Origin: Siphonodentalium dalli
Taxonomy: Eukaryota; Mollusca; Scaphopoda; Gadilida; Siphonodentaliidae
Direction of reading: 5' to 3'
Assembly: GCA_032622095.1 (NCBI GenBank)
Contig: CP136066.1
Coordinates: 55,952,609-56,016,608, forward strand
DNA length: 64,000 nt
Shown here in pieces: positions 33,197 to 44,793 of the stretch. Within the stretch, counting starts at the first letter, position 1. Every line of letters starts with the position of its first letter. Both the position numbers and the translations under genes were made by a program. The notes under the pieces were generated by a model. That model was not told where the DNA came from. It searched no databases and worked only from the letters and a program-made list of their open reading frames with translations.

Positions 33197-33697
33197 TACC
33201 AGTCAGAAGAAGTGGTATTTTTTAGGCGCACCTTTATTGCGATATTGAGCGTGCTTAATTTAGAAAAAGGCGTGATTATAGTACACTTCCAAAAATCTGT
33301 CGCGCTTATTATTGCAATATTGAACGCAAAATATTGCGATACTAAGCGCGCAAAATTTCATACAGACCCGATAGTGTTATATTTATATTAGATAAATACT
33401 GTGCATATAGTGTACATATATTGTACATATAGCATTTACAACTATAATTATATACATATCTAAAACATTGTCTCTATTTATACAATAAACAATATAGAAG
33501 AAGCAATAATTGATTTAAATGTCAAAATTTTGAGCGCAAGATGTTGCAATATTAAGCGCAAAAATATTGAGATATTAAGCGCAAAATATTGCAATAATAT
33601 CACAAGCGACATGCTTATAAGCGTTTCCAATTGCAATATTATTGCGATATTGGGCGCGAAAATAGCGCGCTTAATATACCACTTCTTTTGACTGGTA
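33197..33697. mobile_element. TA-flanked mariner-type MITE (501 bp)
   Basis: TA at 33197-33198 and 33696-33697 flanks inverted repeats CCAGTCARAAGAAGTGGTAT, continuing to AGCGC. The outer GTACCAGTCA matches the ends I know from Tc1/mariner elements. The interior consists of short blocks AAGCGCAAAATATTGCAATA repeated in both orientations around an AT-rich centre. No transposase frame is present. Confidence 0.8.
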
Positions 33698-35033
33698 CTG
33701 TATATAAATAACAGCTAGTTGGGATTGGAACCTTCAAGACAACAGCAGATCCCATAATAACTGCGCGCGATGACTTGGCGACAATGTTCTCCTGTAGTCG
33801 CACATTTTCAATGAAATTTAAAGCATGATGCATCAAACTGTATACTGGCATAACGACACTGACTTAGTATCAATATCAGTGAGTCAGCCAAAGATAGTTT
33901 GATAAGAACATCCAACCAATAGTGTACTCCCGGTAAATTGTCGTAATAACTTGACGATAACACGGCGAATGATGACAATGTCTCATATCCATACGTTTCA
34001 TTGAAAATTGATGAACACGGGATGAATTTGTCCGTGTAATTGTAAAGTTGGAATTGTAGATATGTGATCATCCGTCACTGCGCGGCGTCAGTTCATTGTT
34101 TACGGTGTTGTTGTTGACACTGAAGCTCTTGTGAATTACACTGGTGCATACAGTACATGTACATGTATATCATCTCTTGTAAATGTACATGCATGTGCTT
34201 TGAAACAATCAGATTCAGAAAACTGTCAACAGGATTTTCAACATTCTAATAGTAATAGCTGCTCGTTGAGTCGTTGTTGTTATTATTGTCACTATTGGTT
34301 GACATCGAAGCTTGTGTTAATTGTACCTGTATCCTCTAGTGTCAGTAAATGTGCCAGTGTTTTGATACTAAGTCACAACACTGCAATTTCAACATCAGCA
34401 ATTCGTCGAATGAAGTCAGACCCCGGATCACGCCATGAATCTCAACTCTCGAATTTAGTGGAAATTGTCAATGATTAAGCCGCTATTCGCTGAATTGCAA
34501 CTTGTCCGGTTATCAAAGGAACCGAAATCAGACCGTCCTAACAACTGCCCACAACCGAAAAGGTAACAGTTTCCTAAAAAACAACAGTTTGCTATCAACG
34601 ATAATGGCGAAGAAATGAGCTGATTGCTAAAGCTGGAACTTAACCCCGGAATGAAAATTACGTACCGTACTCATGATAATTCGTACGGCCCACATAACAC
34701 ATAATGAATGCCGCATTAATAATACATATTAAATATCAGCAGAGTAAGATTCAGTCATACTGTAAGGAGCTATTGTCGTATATAATATGGTCGCCGATAA
34801 ATATACTATTACATTTTGACGGCATGACTTTGAGTCACGAAAATATTTAATTTAGACAATTTTCATGGGCACATAAAATAACGGTATGGGACCGTCAAAC
34901 TGATGAAACGGTATGGGACCGTCGATTATGACGACCCGAAACCGTCGAACCGGCAGTAATTTCAAACAGTGTGCGTGGTGAAACCACCGACCACCGGAAA
35001 GCCCAGATACACGAACCTGTTTATCATACTTTA
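33698..35033. other. Intron or intergenic stretch before the fibrinogen-domain exon
   Basis: An 87-codon ATG frame on the minus strand (33808-34071) and a 115-codon plus frame starting GTG (34131-34478) show no known motif and no convincing splice sites. 'acggtatgggaccgtc' is duplicated at about 34882 and 34908. Confidence 0.4.
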
Positions 35034-35100
35034 GCGTGGATCACGAATCCGTGCTTGTTGGGGTTCGAACACTCTACCGACTGGACCACCGGGCATCCTC
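35034..35100 (-). mobile_element. tRNA-derived SINE fragment
   Basis: On the minus strand GGTGGTCCAGTCGGTAGAG (A-box-like) is followed at once by GTGTTCGAACCCC (B-box-like). The boxes are closer than in a real tRNA. It lies in the presumed intron 80-150 bp upstream of the fibrinogen-domain exon. Confidence 0.5.
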
Positions 35101-35186
35101 AGTACATGGCCATTACTATTTTATGAATAAGACATATACAATACACATATTAAATATTAAATTATGGTATCTTATTCCCTTCTCAG

Positions 35187-35833
35187 ACTGCAAAGACTTG
35201 ATGGACGCCGGCTTCGGAACTGATGACGTGTATACCATCAACCCGGGTGGATCGGGTGAAGTGAAGGTGGCTTGTGACATGACGACCGACGACGGAGGCT
35301 GGACAATATTTCAACAACGATCCAACGGCCTGGTCGATTTTTACCGGAATTGGGCATAATATGTTGAGGGATTCGGCAGCAAATCGATGTGTGGCAGTGA
35401 GTACTGGCTCGGCTTGGAAGCGATTCATCAACTGACCAACATGGCCCCCACTGAGCTGTATGTTAAACTAACTTCAGCTGATGGAGAGGAAAGATATGCG
35501 AAGTACTCTAACTTCGCCTTGGGTAATGACGCCAGCTTCTTTAAGATCACAACAACATGGGGTGAAGGAACAGCCGATGACTCACTACGGACACACGAAG
35601 GTCGAGCATTCAGCACGTATGACAATGACCACAGCAAAGCAGGTTGTTCCCTTGGTGTATGTTCCATCAAATTTCACGGGGCCTGGTGGTATAACTGCTG
35701 TCACCATTCCAACTTGAACGGCGCATACCTCAACAGCGCGAGTACTCCATTTGGAAAAGGAATGCAGTGGGTTGAAGAATTTGGTTACTATCACTCTGTG
35801 AAAAGCACAACCATGATGCTCAGACGCAAGTGA
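35187..35833 (+). pseudogene. Fibrinogen-related domain (FReD) terminal exon with one in-frame stop
   Basis: A clean acceptor (TATTCCCTTCTCAG, ending 35186) opens a 215-codon frame covering a whole fibrinogen C-terminal-like domain. It starts DCKDLMDAGF and continues with CDMTTDDGGWTIFQQRSNG, DFYRNWA, YWLGLEAIHQLT and FSTYDNDH (calcium-site region). It then has GAWWYNCCHHSNLNGAYLNS (ligand-pocket region) and ends TTMMLRRK before TGA. The usual cysteine pairs are present. The only defect is TAA at 35357-35359 just after DFYRNWA, a position where a Glu-like codon is usual; the frame is otherwise intact. Such domains occur in secreted innate-immune lectins (ficolin, tachylectin and FREP types). 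Either this copy died recently or the base is an error. Confidence 0.9.
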
Positions 35834-35958
35834 GAGACACGACACAAGATGTCACAACAGAGAAGCCAAGTGGCAATAATGATTGATGTGGGTTTGTGCT
35901 CTATCTGATAGACCATGCATGGGAACAAAGGTCAAAACTAAAATAATATAAAACATAC

Positions 35959-35974
35959 AATAAAAATGAATAAA
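35959..35974 (+). other. Two overlapping-range polyadenylation signals
   Basis: AATAAA occurs at 35959-35964 and 35969-35974, about 126-141 bp after the stop codon of the fibrinogen-domain exon. That is suitable spacing for the 3' end of its transcript and supports this being the last exon. Confidence 0.6.
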
Positions 35975-36771
35975 ACGTTCGAAACCGACTGAATAGCAAG
36001 TAAGTCAGCATGCATGTAGTATGAGGGATTTGAGCGCTTGTAGCATTTAAAGATTGCATTATATAATTCGCTCTGAGCCCCACTCGCGGACCACCCAATA
36101 GTAGAGTATCCTGACACGTCCCTGCCGAATAGAGAGTACCTCTAGGGTACAAACTTACTAAGCCTCCTAGAATTGACATAATTTGACGCGCGTTATCAGC
36201 GGTACGCCTACACATGCATGCAGCATTGCTAGCGGTCATGGTACCCTGGAATACGCAAGAACAAGTCTGAAGAAAATATGACACATTGGCTATTAGTGTT
36301 TGCTGTGTTAGCGTAGGAGTTTTGTGTGTTGTTTTTAACTAATTATATTTTCTTTGTGTGTTTGTTTTATATTGAATTTTGGAATATTAAAATTATTTTC
36401 ATTTTCGATCCTTTTGCATATTTATCATACACTATGACTGTCAGAGGAGTTACCGTGAATATATTAGAACGTGAACACTATTGTTCAAGAGCATACATGT
36501 ATTATAGAAACCAGTATTATGGAATAATGTAATTAAAATAACAAATTATTGACAAATTATGTGAAGGAAATAATTATGGACAACTTAATTTAGTCAACTC
36601 AATCCGTAATTATATGTCAACTGCGTTGGAATAATATTTAACATAAGAGAAACTGATACCATTGGATTCCATATCGGTGCTCGGATAACACAACTTATGT
36701 GTCATAACTTGAGCATGGCGGTGTCTTATCCAGATCGAAATGGAAAAAATTTCACTGACCGAGTTTAATAA
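35975..36771. other. Downstream flank of the FReD exon
   Basis: No further exon is recognised. A 127-codon minus-strand frame (35901-36284) begins with an ATG but overlaps the likely polyadenylation region and has no motif. Confidence 0.4.
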
Positions 36772-37416
36772 TTACAATGGACGTGACACGGGTTGCTGTA
36801 CGCCATTCCTGAGCATTGTGCTGAGAACGTACAGGAACTTCGCAGAATATAGTACTAGTTCCTTGAGGCAGTGGGATATGTGTTCTGTTAGGGTTTTCAG
36901 AGAACTTCCGAGGAGGGTTGTTACCAAGTCATCTTTGGCTAACGACGTAAGGTAAAAATATTCTGGTGTGCCGAAACGAGAAATAATCCCTTCCCAAAAA
37001 GAGTTTCTGATGATGAAAGCGGCTGGAGAAGGGCATACGAACAGGGCGTGGTCGATTTCGTTCGAGTACACTTCGTTGCAGAGATGACACACTAAATTAT
37101 TGGCATAAGTTGTCCTGTTGAGAAGCTGTACTAAGATTTCGAGATATTTCGACATGTAAGCGTTTCCATGGAGAAGTTTCCAGACTGTTCAGTTTGATAG
37201 GGGATTAGGGTGAACTTTCCACAGAATTCGCAAGGATGGATCGGACGAAACTTTGGTCTGCCACGAGGAAATGAACGTTCCCCTGACAGCTGCCTTCACA
37301 AGAGTTATCCACGTTGACAGTTTTGGGAAGACCCCATGGTCCAGGTAGTCGTTCAAATAGTCCAAAAGATCGTATTTGGCTAATATGGAGAACATTTCCT
37401 GGCTATAAATACACAA
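36772..37416 (-). pseudogene. Non-LTR retrotransposon pol C-terminal remnant
   Basis: One minus-strand frame of about 214 codons carries a single in-frame TGA (37189-37191). Before it lies YLNDYLDHGVFPKLSTWITL with LRILWKVHPNPLSN. After it come TVWKLLHGNAYMSKYLEIL, a Cys/His box (CHLCNEVYSNEIDHALFVC) and a leucine-rich end. This is the layout I know from the region after the reverse transcriptase in molluscan I/CR1-like elements, including the C-x2-C...H...C box. No polymerase motif remains upstream. It is a different lineage from the 6835-7740 remnant. Confidence 0.7.
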
Positions 37417-37838
37417 AATACCGTTATACAGACATCATATTGCCAGTGTTAAAACAATCCCAAAGTTATAAATAATTATCACCTGTTTTCAAAAGCTCTA
37501 AATTTATGTTCACCATATCAGGAATATAATGATCATGAACGTTCTCCATAGTTTCATGCTGAAGAAATACAAGTCCGGGTTGTTTTAGATACTATGACTT
37601 TAATAACTATTTCAGTGGCATTAGTATAAATGCCGCATATATGTATGTCACGTATTTATCGACCTTTTATCGATCCCCCGAACCAGCCTGAACCCTTTCT
37701 ATACTAAATGGATTCTCCCACTCGGTTATAAAAGTATACATTGGAATGGTTTATTCTTCATTTGAAGGGGTGTTAATGTAATAAAAGCAGACGACTAATA
37801 ACTACAAGTGCGGAAGTTTCGAACCCGATTTATTCAGG
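37417..37838. other. Unique stretch
   Basis: Nothing recognised. Confidence 0.4.
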
Positions 37839-37896
37839 GAAATATTTAGATAATAAGTTCAACAAACGTTTGTTGAACTTATTATCTGAATATTTC
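37839..37896. repeat. 58-bp near-perfect palindrome without spacer
   Basis: Arms 37839-37867 and 37868-37896 match except for one base (AAGTTCAACAAAC meeting GTTTGTTGAACTT at the centre). Confidence 0.9.
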
Positions 37897-37932
37897 ATGT
37901 GAGGTAACTACCCATCAATGATGAGTCAGTGA

Positions 37933-38291
37933 ACGTTCAGACGACCACGATTCAATCACAAGTGGAGGAATCGGGCCCGACGAGATCGTGGATAGTTTGT
38001 TCACACGATTGCGATGTCGTCGTACATTATGATATCATAGGTTATTCCTAAAGCATGTTATTGACTACCCTACGGTCATTTCCAGCTACAATTTGTACGT
38101 ACACACGACTGCGATTGCGTCGCAAGTGGAGGTAACCAAGGATACGCCACGATTTCGCATCTAAAATCAAACAGTGATTGATATTATTTTTTGACCATCG
38201 AATTTGACGTGAGCATGCGCAGTCCAACTAGCGGTCACTTCCTACGACGGAAATCTTTCCACTTACGATTGTATCGTGGTCGTCTGAACGT
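37933..38291. mobile_element. TGA-flanked MITE (359 bp)
   Basis: Inverted repeats of about 36 bp start ACGTTCAGACGACCACGAT. TGA occurs directly outside at 37930-37932 and 38292-38294. A 3-bp T-N-A duplication suggests a PIF/Harbinger or ISL2EU-type mobiliser. 'cgattgcg' motifs repeat in the interior. No frame is present. Confidence 0.7.
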
Positions 38292-38582
38292 TGACTTAGT
38301 ATATATAAAGTGTTAAAGACATAATGTATCCAAAAACTATCTCCAGTGCAATATTCTATAGCAGTCAACTGAGAACGTCCAATCACATCGGCTGTACCAG
38401 AGAACACGCACGAACTAATAACTAGTGTTAATATTTACTCTTTTTCGGAATGAAGTATTGGGTTATAAGTTATAACTGGTTGATGCACGGGATTTGGCGA
38501 CTTTCAAAAATCTGATAGACATACACCTGGATGACACAAACTATGTTTATGACATTGCATAAGTTCGAAATATATATTATAT

Positions 38583-40923
38583 TCTCATATATATTTTGAA
38601 GACCTCTGTCTGTCTGTCTGTATGTCTGTATGTAATTAATACAAATCTACGATTCTCGACCGATCGGGACGAAACTTGGTACGTGTATGTAGTTTGACCA
38701 GGCGGTCGTCGTTGTCGTATTGGCGAGCTCGTGCGGCGCCCGCTTCGCGCATGCGCAGACGAGATCTCGAAAACGGGTGGAGCTATCGACTTGAAATTTG
38801 CTATGTGAATGTATCATGTCCCGGATACGAATTTTATCGGGTCACCAAGCCCGTGCGACGCTAACTTCGCGCATGCGCAGACCAGATCTCGGAAACGGGT
38901 GGAGCTATCGACTTGACATTTGGTATGTGAATGTATCTTGCCCCGGATACGAATTTTGTCGGGTCGCCGAGCCCGTGCGACGCCAGCTTCGCGCATGCGC
39001 AGACCAGATCTAGGAAACGGGTGGAGCTATCGACTTGAAATTTGGTGTTTCAATAGCCCGGACAACGTCGGGCTCATCGGCTAGGCTCATATATATTTTG
39101 AAGACCTCTGTTTGTCTGTATGTATGTTTGTTTGTTTGTCTGTCATTAATACAAATCTACGATTCTCGACCGATCGGGACGAAACTTGGTACGTGAGTGT
39201 AGTTTGACCAGGCGGTCGTCGTTGTCGTATTGACGTGCCCGTGCGGCGCCCGCTTCGCGCATGCGCAGACGAGATATCGGAAACGGGTGGAGCTATCGAC
39301 TTGAAATTTGCTATGTGAATGTATCTTGCCCCGGATGCGAATTTTATCGGGTCGCCGAGCCCGTGCGACGCCAGCTTCGCACATGCGCAGACCAGATCTA
39401 GGAAACGGGTGGAGCTATCGACTTGAAATTTGGTTTTTCAATAGCCCGGACAACGTCGGGCTCATCGGCTAGTCTCATATATATTTTGAAGACCTCTGTT
39501 TGTTTGTTTGTTTGTCTGTCTGTCTGTCTGTCTGTCATTAATACAAATTTACGATTCTTGACCGATCGGGACGAAACTTGGTAATTGAGTGTAGTTTGAC
39601 CAGGCGGTCGTCGTTGTCGTATTGGCGAGCCCGTGTGGCACCCGCTTCGCGCATGCGCAGACGAGATCTCGGAAACGGGTGGAGCTATCGACTTGAAATT
39701 TGCTAGGTGAATGTATCTTGCCCCGGATGCGAATTTTATCGGGTCGCCGAGCCCGTGCGACACCAGCTTCGCGCATGCGCAGACGAGATCTCGGAAACGG
39801 GTGGAGCTATCGACTTGAAATTTGGTATGTGAATGTATCTTGCCCCGGATACGAATCTTATCGGGTCGCCGAGCCCGTGCGACACCAGTTTCGCGCATGC
39901 GCAGACCAGATCTCGGAAACGGGTGGAGCTATCGACTTGAAATTTGGTTTTTGAATAGCCCGGACAACGTCGGGCTCATCGGCTAGTCTCATATATATTT
40001 TGAAGACCTCTGTTTGTATGTTTGTAGGTATGTTTGTCTGTCATTGATACAAATCTACGATTCTCGACCGATCGGGACGAAACTTGGTACGTGTGTGTAG
40101 TTTGACCAGGCGGTGGACGTTGTCGTATTGGCGAGCCCGTGTGGCGCCCGCTTCGCGCATGCGCAGACGAGATCTCGGAAACGGATGGAGCTATCGACTT
40201 GAAATTTGCTATGTGAATGTATCTTGCCCCGGATACGAATTTTATCGGGTCGCCGAGCCCGTGCGACGCCAGCTTCGCGCATGCGCAGACCAGATCTCGG
40301 AAACGGGTGGAGCTATCGACTTGAAATTTGGTTTTTGAATAGCCCGGACAACGTCGGGCTCATCGGCTAGTCTCATATATATTTTGAAGACCTCTGTTTG
40401 TCTGTCTGTCTGTATGTCATTTATACAAATCTACGATTCTCGACCGATCGGGACGAAACTTGGTACGTGTGTGTAGTTTGACCAGGCGGTCGTCATCGTC
40501 TTATTGGAGAGCCGTGCGGCGCTCGTGCAGCGCATGCGCAGACGAGATCTCGGAAACGGGTGGAGCTATCGACTTGAAATTTGCTATGTGAATGTATCTT
40601 GCCCCGGATACGAATTCTATCGGGTCGCCGAGCCCGTGCGACGCCAGCTTCGCGCATGCGCAGACGAGATCTCGGAAACGGGTGGAGCTATCGACTTGAA
40701 ATTTGGTATGTGAATGTATCTTGCCCCGGATACGAATTTTATCGGGTCGCCGAGCCCGTGCGACGCCAACTTCGCGCATGCGCAGACCAGATCTCGGAAA
40801 CGGGTAGAGCTATCGAATTGAAATTTGGTTTTTGAATAGCCCGGACAACGTCGGGCTGGGTAGAGCTATCGACTTGACATTTGGTTTTTCAATAGCCCGG
40901 ACAACGTCGAGCTCATCGGCTAG
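38583..40923 (+). mobile_element. Five head-to-tail Helitron-like units (family 1)
   Basis: Units start at 38583, 39085, 39473, 39987 and 40371. Each begins TCTCATATATATTTTGAAGA (GCTC in the second), then (TCTG)n-type tracts, 'cgattctcgaccgatcggga', 'tttgaccaggcggtcgtcg', then two or three copies of a 122-bp repeat (GAGATCTCGGAAACGGGTGG ... CGCGCATGCGCAGAC). Each ends in the hairpin AGCCCGGAC-AAC-GTCGGGCT plus CATCGGCTAG. The last unit has its 3' end duplicated (40832-40923). Unit lengths of ~385, ~510 and ~553 reflect the 122-bp copy number. The many small open frames here are side effects of this repeat. Confidence 0.75.
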
Positions 40924-42295
40924 TTGTTATATATAATGATCTCCACCTGCCCTTTAGAACACAGCATAAACATCGATTTCAGTATATATACACGTAACGA
41001 CAAACAATAAAGCACAGTAACTCCGCATGCAGAATCGATGTTATCGTGGACAATAGAGTTATCGCTCTTCAATCGAGTCACTTTTAGCAGAAATACAGAT
41101 AACAATTTGAAAAGCAGTTCGAGTCATTTTTACAGAAATGCAAACCATTGGAACGTATTTGACAGTCGTTATAAATAATGTGAGTATCCGAGCTTGTTAT
41201 GATGGATTCTCACGTTTCTGTCACCAACGCGTTCGCGACAAAGCAGCAGTTATGTTAGTTGGTGGACCCAACTATTCAAACAGAGCTAGGCGCTCTCGAA
41301 TCTTCAATCACTACCTCCGTAGGCTTTTACATTATTATGAATATTTTCCCCACTTATAAAAGGCAAAACAAACATTGCCTATCAATTTTGTTGAAGACTA
41401 ATCAATTCTAAGTCAGTATCAACAAGCTACCCGACGAAAAAATCAAAATGTGACATTTGTAGCTGAAAAAATACGTGGTAGACGGCTTGCCAGACCGCTA
41501 GCCCGGGAAAAATAGACCCTCATTTCAATCACCAAATTCACATGTAGCTAGATGGTTTTGTCAGCTACCATTAAGTAATAAGGTCAATCGATAGTGACAT
41601 ATTACGAAGTCATTGTGCACAATACCTGCATCTCGAAATATAATCCGAACTTTGAGAGAAATCCGAGACCGTTAATTTGTCAACATTTAAAAATTGAACT
41701 GTTGTAAATTGACGGAACGGAAAAGCGGAATGAACTTAACTATATATATATTGTTGTCTCCAAACTCACTCACCGTGGTATCCATTGTTGTTATATGTGC
41801 TTTTAAATCTATTTGAATCGAAAAAAAAACTCGTAACAACAAGAACATGTTATAGCCGGAATCCAATTATGTTCGTTTATGTTCGTTCCGTCTCCGATTC
41901 CCGTTTATCTATTCTCACGGCTTTTTGCAAAAACAAGATGGCTTCAAATTCGAGGCGGTAGAAATATGCTCTCGATTTATGCGAAGAATGACACGACTAA
42001 CATCTGAAACATGCATTGACACCAAACTAGAAATGTACTAGAAGTTTTGGTTGTTAAATAATATTTTTTAGTGTGTGTTATCCCTTGTGAAAAGTCGAGT
42101 AAATGTCCATACCAATGATTGGTGCTGGAGCACTTCTTTCAATCCGATACCGGCCTGACTTTTATAGAGCTATGCTCTGATAATAAAAGCCTGTGTGTTT
42201 AAAACACTGTGTTGCACTAAACATGTTCGGTGATTGGTCAAATTGGATAATGCGTTTGAGATTCCATTAAAATACATAGAAGATCTATAAATCGT
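40924..42295. other. Unique stretch without recognised gene
   Basis: A 73-codon ATG frame (41138-41359) has no motif. Nothing else is seen. Confidence 0.4.
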
Positions 42296-42376
42296 CCCCA
42301 GTTTATAGCGAAATTTACAAAACTCGTCCATACCTAATTGACTGGAAGAGTTTGTAAATTTCGCTATAAACTGGGG
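42296..42376. repeat. Inverted repeat with 29-bp arms
   Basis: CCCCAGTTTATAGCGAAATT at 42296 is mirrored by a right arm at 42348-42376, with a 22-bp spacer and one extra A in the left arm. Confidence 0.9.
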
Positions 42377-42861
42377 CCGAGTTGTAGATTATATTATTAA
42401 TTGATCAAAAACCTATATAAAACATACTTAAATCAATAAATGAAACGTGAAAGTAACAGCAGCTTCTATAAGAACTGCGACGGCGTTTCACGTAACAATG
42501 CGTTGTTTACCCGCGTACAGAAATAGCCCAGATAAAATAAGACTCTTTGACATATTTAATACCATAAATTTTATGAAATAACTGTTCAGGCTATATTAGT
42601 ATCAGCCATAGATACCGATTCTTCTTCAATCCTAGACTGCAATGTACGGAATGTAAACATACGACGAACCGGAAGTCAAATGTCACGTTTGTGCAACAAT
42701 ATTACATTTGATACACCTGACAATATTTCATGTTATACAATGACCGTTGTATATCATTATAAAATGGGTTTAATTAACGGAATAAAGATCGGATCATGTA
42801 ATAAACCATAATACGAACCGACGTCACATGAATAAATGTGACAAAATAACTGGGCGTGTAA

Positions 42862-43680
42862 CTAATAACGGTCAGACCAATGGTGGTTCTTCACTGGTCA
42901 ACAGGGGTAAGTTTATTGCTCTTAATATGCCGTCGAATTAGCCAAGTTCCCGTGGTGACAATAAGATTTCCACATAGGCATTACGATAATATATATCGGT
43001 ATCAATAAATTGGTTGATAATGACATAAATATTTGTTGTGAACCCCCCCCCCAAATACATTTTATCCTGGTGACCGAACAAACTTAGTGGACATAACCGC
43101 TTTGATGGTATCAATAAATCGGTTGATAATGACATAAATATTTGTTCTGACACCCCCCCCCCCCCAATCAATTTTATGCTGGTGACCGATCAAACTTAGT
43201 GGACACGACCGCTTTGACGTATCAATAAATTGGTTGATAATGACATAAATATTTATTCTGACACCCCCCCCCCCCCAACTAAATATTATCATGGAGACAG
43301 AACAACCATAGTGGACATGATCGCTTTGACGTATCAATAAATTGGTTGATAATGACATAAATATTTGTTCTGATACCCCCCCTCCAAATAAATTGTATCA
43401 TGGTAACAATAAATTGGTTGATACTGACATAAATGTTTGTTTTGACATCCCCCACTGTTATTGGGATATATAATGTTTATCCTGGTGACCGAAGCATATT
43501 AATGGACATGAGCGATTTGACGGTTTCAATAAATTGATTGGTACTGACATAGATATTTGTTCTCACCCATCCTCCCTGCATGTGTTGTTGAGAAATAAAT
43601 TTTATCCTGGAAACCGAACGGCAATTATAAATATGACCGATTTGACGGTATCAATAATTGGTTGAATTTAACATACGTAA
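42862..43680. repeat. Dispersed segment followed by ~110-bp tandem repeats with C-runs
   Basis: 42862-42992 matches 32545-32675. From about 42998 five to six units follow, with starts near 43000, 43108, 43219, 43331, 43525 and 43641. They read 'tatcaataaattggttgata', 'tgacataaatatttgttctg', a C-run of 7-13, then 'ttttatcctggtgaccgaac' and 'gtggacatgaccgctttgac'. C-run length and spacing vary. Confidence 0.85.
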
Positions 43681-43844
43681 TCATACTGACAGGTGTAATA
43701 GGAATTTTTTAAGTGGACACCCCATGCAGGACCCATGCGCAACATCCCTAATTCCATGGTCATATATCGTTTTGGGAAAGATCATCTTACTCTTTCTAAA
43801 AATGTAAAGTGTGGTGTTCAGCATGGATCATTTATGAATTTTGC

Positions 43845-44668
43845 ACTACCCGGTATACACACACTACGTAATATAGTCCTAACTGTGCCGGAACACAACA
43901 TGTACTACCCGGTATGCACACACTACGTAATATAGTCCTAACTGTGCCGGAACACAACCTGTACTACCCGGTATGCACACACTACGTAATATAGTCCTAA
44001 CTGAGCTGGAACACAACATGTACTACCCGGTATGCACACACTACGTAATATAGTCCTAACTGTGCCGGAACACAACATGTACTACCCGGTATGCACACAC
44101 TACGTAATATAGTCCTAACTGTGCCGGAACACAACATGTACTACCCGGTATGCACACACTACGTAATATAGTCCTAACTGTGCCGGAACACAACATGTAC
44201 TACCCGGTATGCACACACTACGTAATATAGTCCTAACTGAGCTGGAACACAACATGTACTACCCGGTATGCACACGCTACGTAATATAGTCCTAACTGTG
44301 CCGGAACACAACATGTACTACCCGGTATGCACACACTACGTAATATAGTCCTAACTGTGCCGGAACACAACATGTACTACCCGGTATGCACACACTACGT
44401 AATATAGTCCTAACTGTGCCAGAACACAACATGTACTACCCGGTATGTACACACTACGTAATAGAGTCCTAACTGAGCTGGAACACAACATGTACTACCC
44501 GGTATGCACACACTACGTAATATAGTACTAACTGAGCTGGAACACAACATGTACTACCCGGTATGCACACACTATACGTAATATAGTCCTAACTGAGCTT
44601 GAACACAACATGCACTACCCGGTATGCACACACTATGTAATAGAGTCCTAACTGTGCCGGATCACAAA
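43845..44668. repeat. 59-bp minisatellite, about 14 copies
   Basis: The unit is built of 'catgtactacccggtatgca', 'cacactacgtaatatagtcc' and 'taactgtgccggaacacaa'. A GAGCTGG variant replaces GTGCCGG in copies 3, 7, 11 and 12 by my count. Confidence 0.95.
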
Positions 44669-44793
44669 ATATCAAGGCAAACATACTGGCCGGATTCTTC
44701 ATCTCAGGATTAAACATGGTCAAGGTAAACCCCTAGGTTTAACCGCCGCGAGTCAGCTAAATCCGTGGGTTAAACTCGAGACCGCATGTCTGA

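Noticed and set aside
33639-34071. Two overlapping minus-strand frames of 70 and 87 codons as an exon
   Set aside because: Composition is protein-like but there is no domain, no convincing splice signals, and part lies in a mariner-type MITE.
35901-36284. 127-codon minus-strand ATG frame beside the lectin exon
   Set aside because: It overlaps the polyadenylation signals of the plus-strand gene and has no recognisable motif.
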